Origin: Shewanella halotolerans
GTDB lineage: Bacteria > Pseudomonadota > Gammaproteobacteria > Enterobacterales > Shewanellaceae
Assembly: GCF_019457535.1 (NCBI RefSeq)
Contig: NZ_CP080417.1
Span: forward strand, 2,418,001 to 2,482,000
Direction of reading: 5' to 3'
DNA: 64,000 bases
Positions within the stretch are counted from its first letter, which is position 1. The number at the start of each line of letters is the position of its first letter. Below the pieces are notes generated by a model. The model had not been told where the DNA came from and did no database searches. It saw nothing but the letters and a program-made list of their open reading frames with translations. Below are positions 15,253 to 23,943 of this stretch, piece after piece. The position numbers and the translations under genes were made by a program.

Positions 15253-15295
15253 GGCGAATACCCGTTTGAGGGAAGCGTGTATTCGCCTCTTTTTT
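15253..15295 (+). terminator. Strong intrinsic terminator in the transporter leader
   Basis: A perfect 9-bp stem GGCGAATAC/GTATTCGCC with a 17-base loop precedes TCTTTTTT. Its location between the leader and the start codon at 15380 means that transcription must either begin after it or read through it. Confidence 0.8.
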
Positions 15296-15379
15296 CACTC
15301 GACCGACTTCCATAAAATACAGATTGCACGCCCTTAGGCGCTGTGCAGATCAATAATGAATAATAAAGAGAAGCATCGG

Positions 15380-16930
15380 ATGTCACAAAACACCCTATCA
15401 GCCCAAGGCACGCCCACCGTTAAACCTGCACTCAGCTTCTGGCAGATCTTCAACATGTGTTTCGGTTTCCTGGGGATCCAGTTTGGCTTCGCGCTGCAAA
15501 ATGCCAACGTCAGCCGTATCTTTCAGACGCTCGGTGCGGCGATTGATGACATCCCTATTCTCTGGATAGCCGCGCCGCTCACAGGCCTGCTGGTGCAGCC
15601 GATCATCGGCTATATGAGTGACAACACCTGGGGCCGCCTGGGCCGTCGCCGCCCTTACTTTCTGATCGGCGCCATCTTCACCACACTAGCCATCTTCATC
15701 ATGCCCCACTCGCCCGTACTCTGGGTCGCTGCGGGCATGCTGTGGATCATGGACGCGTCCATCAACATAGCCATGGAGCCGTTTCGCGCCTTCGTGGGCG
15801 ACAACCTGCCCAGCAAACAACGTCCCCTTGGCTACGCCATGCAGAGTTTCTTCATCGGCATCGGCGCCGTGGTGGCCTCGGCCCTGCCTTACCTGCTGAC
15901 CAACTACTTCGATGTGGCTAACACGGCGCCCGAGGGTGAGATCGCCGATTCGGTGCGTTACGCCTTCTATTTCGGCGGCGCCGTGCTGCTGTTAGCCGTC
16001 AGCTGGACAGTGTTTACCACCAAAGAGTACTCGCCCGAGGAGTTGGCCCGCTTCGAACAGGAAACCGGCGAGCAGGTCACGCTGCACCACGATCGCAGCT
16101 GGCAGGCCTATCAGAAAGGCGCCATGCTCTGGAGCCTGGTGGGCGCCATCTTAACCGCCGTCATCTTCTTGCAGTCTCTCGACAAGCAGCTCTATCTGCT
16201 TGCCCTTGGGATCTTCGCCTTCGGCCCGCTGCAGTGGTTCTGCGCTAACACCCTGAAGCATATCAAGGGCGAAGAGCGCCACCAGCAAGGCATGGTGTTT
16301 AGCGTGGTCGATGCCCTGTTTCATATGCCAAAGGCTATGCGCCAGCTGGCAGTGGTGCAGTTTTTCTCCTGGTTCGCCCTCTTCTCTATGTGGATCTACA
16401 CCACGGCGGCGGTAACGGATCATCACTATGGCACCCAGGATGTGCTGTCTAAGGCCTACAATGATGGCGCCGACTGGGTGGGCATGCTGTTCGCCTCTTA
16501 CAACGGGTTTGCCGCCGTGGCCGCCATATTCATCCCTCTGCTCGCCATGGCGGTTGGCCTCAAGGTCACCCACCTGATCAACCTCTGCTGTGGCGGCATT
16601 GGTTTGATTAGCTTCTACTTTATTCAAGACCCAAACCTGTTATGGCTGCCCATGATAGGTGTGGGTATCGCCTGGGCTTCTATCCTTTCTATCCCCTATG
16701 CCCTGCTGTCCAACGCACTGCCCGCCGCCAAGATGGGGGTCTACATGGGGATCTTTAACTTCTTCATCGTGATCCCTCAGCTGCTGGCCGCCAGCGTGCT
16801 TGGCGTGCTGCTCAATGCCTTCTTCGATGGCAAGCCGATCTTTGCCCTGATCCTGGGTGGTAGCTTCATGATCCTGGCAGGGATAAGCGTGCTATTTGTC
16901 CGCAGTGAAGCGAGCAAAGCCGAGCGCTAA
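15380..16930 (+). CDS. malT: MFS sugar transporter, probable maltose/maltodextrin permease
   Basis: This 516-residue inner-membrane protein has about 12 transmembrane segments and the sugar-proton symporter layout of the SLC45/GPH-like group. Features include FGFLGIQFGFALQNANVSRIF in the first helix (a stretch typical of this group), the loop DNTWGRLGRRRPYFLIGA between helices 2 and 3, and AMEPFRAFVGDNLP. Related proteins in Shewanella and Caulobacter import maltose or maltodextrin. The gene lies between GH97 and GH15 genes, which would provide the substrate. I chose the ATG at 15380, preceded by AAAGAGAAG, over an ATG 24 bases upstream that has no ribosome-binding site. The name malT here means the transporter, not the E. 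coli activator. Confidence 0.85.
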   Translation: MSQNTLSAQGTPTVKPALSFWQIFNMCFGFLGIQFGFALQNANVSRIFQTLGAAIDDIPILWIAAPLTGLLVQPIIGYMSDNTWGRLGRRRPYFLIGAIFTTLAIFIMPHSPVLWVAAGMLWIMDASINIAMEPFRAFVGDNLPSKQRPLGYAMQSFFIGIGAVVASALPYLLTNYFDVANTAPEGEIADSVRYAFYFGGAVLLLAVSWTVFTTKEYSPEELARFEQETGEQVTLHHDRSWQAYQKGAMLWSLVGAILTAVIFLQSLDKQLYLLALGIFAFGPLQWFCANTLKHIKGEERHQQGMVFSVVDALFHMPKAMRQLAVVQFFSWFALFSMWIYTTAAVTDHHYGTQDVLSKAYNDGADWVGMLFASYNGFAAVAAIFIPLLAMAVGLKVTHLINLCCGGIGLISFYFIQDPNLLWLPMIGVGIAWASILSIPYALLSNALPAAKMGVYMGIFNFFIVIPQLLAASVLGVLLNAFFDGKPIFALILGGSFMILAGISVLFVRSEASKAER

Positions 16931-17027
16931 TGCGTATGGCGTGAGGCTTGACCTTTCACAAACATACAGACTTAAACGACTTAACTGACTTAACCAGAAT
17001 AGAAACATAATAAACGAGACCCTTAAT

Positions 17028-19529
17028 ATGACGTCTAAGCCAGTACCTTTTACGCGCACACTGATCGCCCTCTCCCTAGGCGCCCTGCTTAGCGCCTGTG
17101 GCGGCGCCAAGAGTGATATCGACGCCGCACCGGCACCAAGCGCCAGCGTATCTGAGACAATTACAGTTGCACCGGGCGCGCCCGGCGCTTCCCCTACCTG
17201 GGCCTTTTCCGGCAAGACAGGGATTGGCACCTCGTTCGAGCCCTATGTGACCAATGCGCAGGGTGCCGCTCAATACCTGAGCAGCCAGGCCAATCCCGTT
17301 AGCCGGGTATGGTTCTCTCTTGCGCAGGGGATCCTCACCGAGACCATGTATGGGCTTATCCATAACGCCCAGCTCAAAGAGGCGCAGTTCATCATCAGCG
17401 GCAATGGCTTCGTCGATACCGAGAAAGACAATACCGTCACCAGCATAGATTACCTGCATAAGGATGAAGCTGGGCGACCATTGTCCCTCGCCTACAAGGT
17501 GATAAACAAAGATATCGAGGGCAAATATCAGATAGAAAAGCACTTCTTTACCGATCCCGATAGCGACAGCCTGGTGATGCAGGTATTTTTTACCGCCTTC
17601 GAGCCGGGGATCACCCCCTATCTTTACGTCAATCCCCATATCGACAACAGCGGCGCCAACGATATCGCCAGCGTGAGCCAAGATGGCAACAGCCTCTACG
17701 CCTACACGGGCGATAAAGATTCCAGCGTGCTGACCGTGCGCGGTGACATTCCCTTTACAGCAAGTAGCGTGGGCTTTGTCGGCGAGTCTGATGGCCTGAC
17801 CGATCTTAAGGCCAACGGCGAGCTGAACTGGCATTACGCCAGCACCAGCGCTGATAAGCAAAGCCTAGGTAATGTCGCCATGACGGCAGCGCTGCCTACT
17901 CTGGAAGTTGGCGATGCTAACCGTCCAAGTCTTAGCACTACCTTAGTGTTTGGCTTCGGCGCAGATAAGGCCAGCAGCGAGCAAAATGCCAAAGACACTC
18001 TTAAAGATGGTTATGACAAGGTGCTTGCCGCCTATAACGGTGAAGGTGATGCCATCGGCTGGCAGGACTATCTGCAGTCGCTCTCAAGTCTAAATGCCAT
18101 GACGGCCAATACCGCCGATGAAGGTAAGCTACTCTATACCAGCGCCATGGTGCTCAAGGCCCAGGAAGATAAGACCCATGCAGGCGCCCTTATCGCCTCA
18201 CTCTCTAATCCTTGGGGCGACAGCGTCTCGGCCGTCACCGGCTCGACAGGCTACAAGGCCGTCTGGCCAAGGGACTTCTATCAATGCGCCATGGCGTTTC
18301 TGGCCATGGGCGATACCCAAACCCCTAAGGTGGCCTTCGAGTATCTAAAGAAGGTTCAGGTTAAGGCTACGACACCCGGCTATAGCGGCGTGCCCGGCTG
18401 GTTCCTACAGAAGACCCATGTGGATGGTCAGATAGAATGGGTCGGCGTGCAGCTGGATCAGACCGCCATGCCTATCATGCTCGGTTGGAAACTCTGGCAG
18501 GCGGGCGTACTGAGCGATAATGAGATCGCCAGCTGGTATCAGACCATGTTGAAGCCAGCGGCCGATTTTTTGATAAGCGGCGGCGAGGTCAACCTCGACT
18601 GGAACCACACCCAGATCACACCGCTTAAGACACAGCAAGAACGCTGGGAAGAGCAGCAAGGCTACTCACCTTCTACCGCAGCGGCCGTCATCACGGGCCT
18701 TATTACCGCCAGCGATATCGCCAAGGAGGCAGGTGATTTAGACTCAAGCAAGAAATATCTCGCCAGTGCCAAATCAATGGCCGAAAAGCTCGACTCCTTG
18801 GTAGTGACCCAGCAAGGCCTGCTAAGCGCAGAGGATGGCACCAAGGCGCCTTACTATCTGCGCCTTGCGCCCAATGGTACACCGGACAGTGCAGATAAAC
18901 TTGCCGACAACAATGGCCGAGCAGGCTTAGATCAGCGTGAGGTGTTAGACGGCGGCTTCCTGGAGCTGGTGCGTTACGGCGTGAAGAGCGCCAACGACAA
19001 GACCGTTAACGACACCCTCAAGCTTATCGATAACACGGCGCTCGAAGATAATCTCAGGGTCAGGTATGAGTTTACCGCCAAAGATGGCAGCACGTTCCCC
19101 GGCTTTAGACGCTACGGCAACGACGGCTATGGTGAAGATACGGCCACAGGCGCCAACTATGCCGAGAATGGCAGCAACACTCCTGGGCAACGCGGCAGAG
19201 TCTGGCCATTCTTCACCGGCGAGCGCGCCCACTTCGAGCTGGCCAAGGCGATCGCTGATGGCACGCTCAATGATGCAAGCAAGACGCAGCTGGTACAGAC
19301 CTATGTCAAAGGGATGGAGGCTTTTGCCAACGAGGGACTGATGCTACCCGAGCAGGTTTGGGATGGTGTGGGCGACAAGACCCGCTTTAACTATCAGCTT
19401 GGCCAAGGCACTAACTCGGCCACCCCGCTTGCCTGGACCCACGCCGAATATGTGAAGATGGTGCGCTCCATCACAGAGGCTAAGGTGTGGGACCACTATG
19501 AGGATGTGGCCAAGGCCCTTAACAACTAA
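17028..19529 (+). CDS. cga: Glucoamylase, GH15 family lipoprotein
   Basis: This 833-residue lipoprotein has a signal peptide ending LLSACGG. It has an N-terminal beta-supersandwich domain (about residues 45-310: WAFSGKTGIGTSFEPYV, SRVWFSLAQGILTETMY) and a C-terminal alpha/alpha six-barrel. The barrel motifs include VWPRDFYQCAMAFLAMGD, WEEQQGYSPSTAAAVI with the likely acid glutamate, and LPEQVWDGVGD with the likely base glutamate, then PLAWTHAEYVKM. Such bacterial GH15 enzymes release glucose from the non-reducing ends of maltodextrins or related glucans. It lies 97 bp after the transporter without an obvious terminator, so the two are probably co-transcribed. TAATATGACG follows an indistinct ribosome-binding site. 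Confidence 0.9.
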   Translation: MTSKPVPFTRTLIALSLGALLSACGGAKSDIDAAPAPSASVSETITVAPGAPGASPTWAFSGKTGIGTSFEPYVTNAQGAAQYLSSQANPVSRVWFSLAQGILTETMYGLIHNAQLKEAQFIISGNGFVDTEKDNTVTSIDYLHKDEAGRPLSLAYKVINKDIEGKYQIEKHFFTDPDSDSLVMQVFFTAFEPGITPYLYVNPHIDNSGANDIASVSQDGNSLYAYTGDKDSSVLTVRGDIPFTASSVGFVGESDGLTDLKANGELNWHYASTSADKQSLGNVAMTAALPTLEVGDANRPSLSTTLVFGFGADKASSEQNAKDTLKDGYDKVLAAYNGEGDAIGWQDYLQSLSSLNAMTANTADEGKLLYTSAMVLKAQEDKTHAGALIASLSNPWGDSVSAVTGSTGYKAVWPRDFYQCAMAFLAMGDTQTPKVAFEYLKKVQVKATTPGYSGVPGWFLQKTHVDGQIEWVGVQLDQTAMPIMLGWKLWQAGVLSDNEIASWYQTMLKPAADFLISGGEVNLDWNHTQITPLKTQQERWEEQQGYSPSTAAAVITGLITASDIAKEAGDLDSSKKYLASAKSMAEKLDSLVVTQQGLLSAEDGTKAPYYLRLAPNGTPDSADKLADNNGRAGLDQREVLDGGFLELVRYGVKSANDKTVNDTLKLIDNTALEDNLRVRYEFTAKDGSTFPGFRRYGNDGYGEDTATGANYAENGSNTPGQRGRVWPFFTGERAHFELAKAIADGTLNDASKTQLVQTYVKGMEAFANEGLMLPEQVWDGVGDKTRFNYQLGQGTNSATPLAWTHAEYVKMVRSITEAKVWDHYEDVAKALNN

Positions 19530-19574
19530 GCAAACATTAAGGCTCAGGCTTAACAATTAAATAGAAGCTATTTC

Positions 19575-19605
19575 CAAAGCCAGTCCACGCGACTGGCTTT
19601 TCTTT
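19575..19605 (+). terminator. Intrinsic terminator after glucoamylase
   Basis: AAAGCCAGT and ACTGGCTTT pair with a seven-base loop, followed by TCTTT. Confidence 0.8.
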
Positions 19606-20059
19606 ATCATATCGTGATGTATCTAGATAAGGAGTTACAGGCATCCGCCTAAGGTGTCCTAAATGAGCGCTTCTATGCCCTAACCCAACATAATTTAACC
19701 TGGCCGATCCAAGCCTAAAGAGGCCGCTTACAAAGGCGCTTTTCAACGTTAATCTATTTCGCCCGAGTTCACCCTAAAATCCCCCTCTTCCATAAAGGCT
19801 GTAACCTTGCTGTGATACCCCACCACATCCCCATATAAAAAGATATAACGAAATTTCGGGTTATAACATCATGTTCTTTTTATGAGCGAAATCCGCACCG
19901 GCTATGGGTTTGCCCCCTAGATGGAGGAAGCTAGAGTGGGTAATTTCTCCCGATAAAGATGATATTTCAGCAAAATTGATAAAAATGAATAAAAAAATTT
20001 GAAAAGTATTGATATACTTCCCCCCGAATTTTAGAACGTAACTCCAATAGAGTAGAAAA
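19606..20059. other. Control region of the second EF-G gene
   Basis: No gene is seen in these 454 bp. The last 100 bp are very AT-rich. An inverted repeat AAGTAT-TGAT-ATACTT at 20004-20019 includes a TATACT that would serve as a -10 box about 40 bp before the start codon. Confidence 0.45.
20004..20019 (+). promoter_or_regulatory. Inverted repeat over a candidate -10 box
   Basis: AAGTAT and ATACTT are perfect arms around TGAT, and TATACT lies inside the right side. No good -35 hexamer is found at 17 bp; the upstream sequence is a poly-A/T stretch that could act as an UP-like element. Confidence 0.35.
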
Positions 20060-22144
20060 ATGACTGATTTATCAAAGTACAGAAACATTGGTATCTTCGC
20101 TCACGTTGATGCGGGTAAGACCACCACAACAGAGCGTATCCTAAAGCTAACCGGTAAGATTCATAAGATCGGTGAAGTTCATGATGGTGAATCGACAACC
20201 GACTTCATGGAACAGGAAGCTGAGCGTGGTATTACCATTCAGTCTGCTGCTGTAAGTTGCTTCTGGAACGATCACCGTTTCAACGTCATCGACACCCCTG
20301 GCCACGTTGACTTCACAGTTGAAGTTTATCGTTCTCTAAAAGTACTAGACGGTGGTATCGGTGTATTCTGTGGTTCTGGTGGTGTTGAGCCACAATCAGA
20401 AACCAACTGGCGTTATGCAAACGAATCTGAAGTTGCGCGTATCATCTTCGTAAACAAGTTGGACCGTATGGGTGCCGACTTCTTGCGCGTTGTTAAGCAA
20501 ACTAAAGACGTTCTTGCGGCTAACCCACTCGTAATGGTACTGCCTATCGGTATCGAAGATGAGTTCAAGGGTGTTGTCGATCTACTAACCCGTAAAGCAT
20601 GGGTTTGGGACGAATCTGGACAAGCTGAAAACTACAGCATCGAAGATGTACCTGCTGACATGGTTGACCTGGTAGAAGAATACCGTGAGCAACTGATCGA
20701 GTCTGCCGTTGAGATGGACGACGATCTGATGGAAGCTTACATGGAAGGCGAAGAGCCAGCTATGGAAGACATCAAGCGTTGTATCCGTGAAGGTACTCGT
20801 ACCATGCACTTCTTCCCAACATACTGTGGTTCTGCGTTCAAGAACAAAGGTATGCAGCTTCTACTAGACGCGGTAGTTGATTACCTACCTGCTCCACAAG
20901 AAGTTGATCCACAGCCTCTGACTGACGAAGAAGGTAACGAGACTGGCGAACACGCTATCGTTGACGCTGATGCACCTCTGAAAGCACTTGCGTTCAAGAT
21001 CATGGATGACCGTTTCGGTGCCCTGACCTTCGTACGTATCTACTCAGGCCGTATCAACAAGGGTGACACCATCCTTAACTCTGCAACAGGTAAGACTGAG
21101 CGTATCGGTCGTATGTGTGAAATGCAGGCTGACGAGCGTAACGAACTTGAAACCGCACAAGCTGGTGACATCATCGCTATCGTGGGTATGAAGAACGTTC
21201 AGACTGGTCACACTCTGTGTGATGTTAAGCACCCATGTACTCTTGAAGCCATGGTGTTCCCAGAGCCAGTAATCTCTATCGCAGTAGCCCCTAAAGACAA
21301 GGGCGGCAGCGAGAAGATGGGTATCGCTATCGGTAAGATGATCGCAGAAGATCCATCATTCCGCGTTGAAACTGACGAAGATTCAGGCGAAACCATCCTT
21401 AAGGGTATGGGTGAACTTCACCTAGACATTAAGGTAGACATCCTGAAGCGTACTTACGGCGTTGAGCTGATTGTAGGTGAGCCACAAGTGGCATACCGTG
21501 AAACTATCACTCAAGAAGTTGCTGATAGCTACACTCACAAGAAGCAATCTGGTGGTTCTGGTCAGTTCGGTAAGATCGACTACGTTATCCGTCCAGGCGA
21601 AGCAAACACTGGCTTCACATTCAAGTCTTCTGTTGTTGGTGGTAACGTACCTAAAGAATACTGGCCTGCTGTTGAGAAAGGTTTCGAGAGCATGATGCAG
21701 ACTGGTACCGTTGCTGGCTTCCCAGTACTAGACGTTGAACTAGAACTGACTGACGGTGCTTTCCACGCAGTTGACTCATCAGCTATCGCGTTCGAAATCG
21801 CTGCTAAAGGCGCATTCCGTCAATCTATGCCAAAAGCTGGCGCGCAACTGCTTGAGCCTATCATGAAAGTTGACGTATTCAGCCCAGAGGACAACGTAGG
21901 TGACGTAATTGGTGACCTTAACCGTCGTCGCGGCATGATCAAAGATCAGCAAGCTGGTGTGACTGGTGTTCGTATCAAGGCTGACGTACCGCTTTCAGAA
22001 ATGTTCGGTTACATCGGTTCTCTACGTACAATGACCTCTGGTCGTGGTCAGTTCTCTATGGAGTTCTCACACTACTCACCATGTCCTAACAGCGTATCTG
22101 AAAAAGTTATCGCTGAAGTTAAAGAAAGAGAAGCTAAGAAGTAA
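20060..22144 (+). CDS. fusB: Second translation elongation factor G (EF-G2)
   Basis: This 694-residue GTPase drives or modulates tRNA-mRNA translocation or ribosome recycling. G motifs are AHVDAGKTTTTER, ERGIT with DTPGHVDF, and NKLD. Domains II to V follow to SHYSPCPNSVSEKVI. It is close to full EF-G length but stands alone, away from a ribosomal-protein operon, and carries a GCFW-like divergence (VSCFWNDHRFN) in switch regions, both consistent with the second EF-G found in Shewanella and Vibrio. Codon use is strongly skewed to CGT, GGT, GAC and AAC, unlike its neighbours, as in highly expressed genes. Whether it acts in translocation, recycling or stress is not decidable here. Confidence 0.88.
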   Translation: MTDLSKYRNIGIFAHVDAGKTTTTERILKLTGKIHKIGEVHDGESTTDFMEQEAERGITIQSAAVSCFWNDHRFNVIDTPGHVDFTVEVYRSLKVLDGGIGVFCGSGGVEPQSETNWRYANESEVARIIFVNKLDRMGADFLRVVKQTKDVLAANPLVMVLPIGIEDEFKGVVDLLTRKAWVWDESGQAENYSIEDVPADMVDLVEEYREQLIESAVEMDDDLMEAYMEGEEPAMEDIKRCIREGTRTMHFFPTYCGSAFKNKGMQLLLDAVVDYLPAPQEVDPQPLTDEEGNETGEHAIVDADAPLKALAFKIMDDRFGALTFVRIYSGRINKGDTILNSATGKTERIGRMCEMQADERNELETAQAGDIIAIVGMKNVQTGHTLCDVKHPCTLEAMVFPEPVISIAVAPKDKGGSEKMGIAIGKMIAEDPSFRVETDEDSGETILKGMGELHLDIKVDILKRTYGVELIVGEPQVAYRETITQEVADSYTHKKQSGGSGQFGKIDYVIRPGEANTGFTFKSSVVGGNVPKEYWPAVEKGFESMMQTGTVAGFPVLDVELELTDGAFHAVDSSAIAFEIAAKGAFRQSMPKAGAQLLEPIMKVDVFSPEDNVGDVIGDLNRRRGMIKDQQAGVTGVRIKADVPLSEMFGYIGSLRTMTSGRGQFSMEFSHYSPCPNSVSEKVIAEVKEREAKK

Positions 22145-22173
22145 TCTTACTCCTTAACTGAAGTTTCTTTACT

Positions 22174-22216
22174 AAAAACCCTAACAATGTATGTTGTTAG
22201 GGTTTTTTCTTTTGTG
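22174..22216 (+). terminator. Intrinsic terminator after EF-G2
   Basis: CCCTAACAA and TTGTTAGGG pair with a six-base loop, followed by TTTTTTC. Confidence 0.9.
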
Positions 22217-22239
22217 TCTTTTCCCTTACAGGAGCCCTT

Positions 22240-22854
22240 ATGTCCCAAGATGCCATAGTGGTATTGGATTTTGAAACCACAGGCCTCTCCCCCTTACAGG
22301 GCGATCGCGCCATCGAGATAGGGGCGGTTAAATTACAGCAAGGTGTGGTGGTCGATAGGTTTCAGCAACTGATGAATCCCGGCTTTGCCGTCAGTGGTTT
22401 CATCGCCGATTACACTGGGATCACCAATGCGATGCTAAGTGATGCACCAAGTTGCGAGACCGTCATGGCTGACTTTGCCGACTTCATCCAGGGATCTCAT
22501 CTGGTGGCTCACAACGCCAGTTTTGATCAGAAGTTTTTAGCGGCGGAATTTGCGCGCATCGGCCTGGAGCAATCCCAGCCCTTTGCCTGTTCGCTGCTGC
22601 TGGCAAGACGCCTGTTTCAAGCGGCGCCTAACCATCAGCTAGGCACCTTAGTGAATTATTTAGGTATCGCCAACGATGGCGTGTTTCACCGCGCGCTGAA
22701 CGACGCCGAGGTCACCGGCGCCTTATGGCTGGCGCTGAGCGATGCGGTATCACAGAGATGGGCATGCCCTGCACCCAGTTTTGAATTGATGCTTAAGCTG
22801 CAACGTCAGCCTAAGCATCAGCTAGAGAAGTTTATGCGAGCCTATTCAGGCTAA
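22240..22854 (+). CDS. DnaQ-type 3'-5' exonuclease (DEDDh)
   Basis: This 204-residue protein is an RNase T/DnaQ-superfamily exonuclease. Exo I is VVLDFETTGLSP, Exo II is VAHNASFDQKFLAAE, and Exo III is FHRALNDAEVTGALW, giving the D-E-D-D residues with the conserved His before the last Asp. It is shorter than PolC-type fusions and lacks a polymerase subunit motif, so a repair or RNA-processing role is as likely as proofreading. AGGAGCCCTTATG provides a clear ribosome-binding site. Its stop codon overlaps the stop of the convergent LacI-family gene by four bases. Confidence 0.85.
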   Translation: MSQDAIVVLDFETTGLSPLQGDRAIEIGAVKLQQGVVVDRFQQLMNPGFAVSGFIADYTGITNAMLSDAPSCETVMADFADFIQGSHLVAHNASFDQKFLAAEFARIGLEQSQPFACSLLLARRLFQAAPNHQLGTLVNYLGIANDGVFHRALNDAEVTGALWLALSDAVSQRWACPAPSFELMLKLQRQPKHQLEKFMRAYSG

Positions 22855-23879
22855 CGCTTTTCGCCACAAGACTCGCGCTCAATCAGGCTGGTGGGGATCA
22901 ACTGATTGCTCACCTCCTGCCCCTTGATCTGCTTCAGCAGGCTCTCAACCAAGATCTCGCCGGCGAGCTTAGTGTTCTGCTTAATGGTGGTCAGCGGCGG
23001 ATTGGCGAAGCTCGCCACAGGAATATCGTCATAACCCACGACAGACACATCCTCAGGCACCCTCAGCCCCTGCTCTTTCAGCGCCCGCATGGCGCCGATG
23101 GCGATGAGATCGCTGGCGGCGAAGATGGCATCGAAAGAACGTTTCTGTGCCAGCAGTTGATTGGCCGCCTCGAAGCCTGAGCTTTCCGTGCTGATGGCAT
23201 CCACCTGCAGGTTTTTCTGTAGCGGCACACCTGCCGCCTTGAGCGCCTGTTGATGACCTAGGTAGCGCGCCTGAAATTCAGGGCTATGGCTGGAGGCATC
23301 GCCAATGAAGGCGATATTACGCCGCCCCTTGGCCAGCAGATGCTCTGTTGCCAACACACCGCCCTGGCGGTTATCGCAACCAATGGAGAGCACGGAGGAC
23401 TTATGCTGCGCCGGTCCCCAAATTACTAGGTGGGTATTCTGCGCCGCCAGCTTATTGAGCTTCTCCTCGTAATCCATGTAGTCGCCGTAACCGAGCAGAA
23501 TAATGCCATCGGCCTTATTGCTGTCTTCGTAGTCGGCGTGCCAATCGCTGCTAAGCTGCTGAAAGGAGACCAGGAGATCATAGCCCTGCTGCGCCGTTGC
23601 CCGGGTGATAGAACCCAACATGGAGAGGAAGAATGGATTGATCAGCGAATCGTCGTTGGTGGGATCTTCACACAATAACAGCGCCAGGGTCAGACTGCTT
23701 TGGGTGCGCAGGTTGCTGGCGTTCTTGTCGACCTTGTAATTAAGTTCCTTGGCAATGGCCTGTACTCTCAAGCGCGTCTCTTCATTGACGAGCGGACTGT
23801 TTCGCAATGCCCGCGATACCGTGGATTGTGACACCCCGGCGCGGTAAGCGATATCGATAGAGGTAGCTTTCGTTGTCAT
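22851..23879 (-). CDS. malR: LacI-family transcriptional regulator, probable maltodextrin regulator
   Basis: This 342-residue repressor has an N-terminal LacI helix-turn-helix (IDIAYRAGVSQSTVSRALRN, including the hinge-side KELNYKVDKNA) and a periplasmic-binding-like effector domain with GCDNRQGGVLATEHLL, AFIGDASSHSPEFQARYLG, FDAIFAASDLIAIGAM and VVGYDDIPVASFANPPLTTI. It acts as a DNA-binding dimer responding to a sugar. Location beside the GH97/MFS/GH15 locus suggests control of maltodextrin genes, and two identical 12-mers upstream of those genes could be operators. The start is the ATG at 23877-23879; AAGG lies 13 bases before it, somewhat far. The gene is separated from the locus by the EF-G2 and exonuclease genes. 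Confidence 0.82.
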   Translation of the reverse strand: MTTKATSIDIAYRAGVSQSTVSRALRNSPLVNEETRLRVQAIAKELNYKVDKNASNLRTQSSLTLALLLCEDPTNDDSLINPFFLSMLGSITRATAQQGYDLLVSFQQLSSDWHADYEDSNKADGIILLGYGDYMDYEEKLNKLAAQNTHLVIWGPAQHKSSVLSIGCDNRQGGVLATEHLLAKGRRNIAFIGDASSHSPEFQARYLGHQQALKAAGVPLQKNLQVDAISTESSGFEAANQLLAQKRSFDAIFAASDLIAIGAMRALKEQGLRVPEDVSVVGYDDIPVASFANPPLTTIKQNTKLAGEILVESLLKQIKGQEVSNQLIPTSLIERESCGEKR

Positions 23880-23943
23880 AATTATGGGCGACCTTGTTAT
23901 ACACAAACAGGGCGAGCAAGCGCCCGCCCCTTAAGAAGCTCGA

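Larger units (their letters stand above)
14992..15295 (+). ncRNA. Structured RNA leader or small RNA ahead of the MFS transporter
   Basis: At least five consecutive stems can be drawn: CAGGCAT/ATGCCTG (14992/15031), AATTTCAT/ATGAAATT (15103/15123) extended by CCTTGG/CCAGG, GCTCACCTCAT/ATGAGAGGTGGGC (15143/15168), a nested pair TCTACT/AGTAGA with AGGCTTA/TAAGCCT (15194-15240), and the terminator stem GGCGAATAC/GTATTCGCC (15253/15279) followed by CTTTTTT-type sequence. It ends about 85 bp before the transporter start. It may be a transcription-attenuating leader or an independent small RNA. It does not match the tmRNA, 6S, RNase P, SRP or Spot 42 signatures I know. The first stem lies upstream of the candidate operator and might not be transcribed. 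Confidence 0.5.

Noticed and set aside
17076..17861. 261-codon antisense frame inside the glucoamylase gene
   Set aside because: It overlaps the GH15 gene in antisense and contains no recognisable domain or ribosome-binding site.
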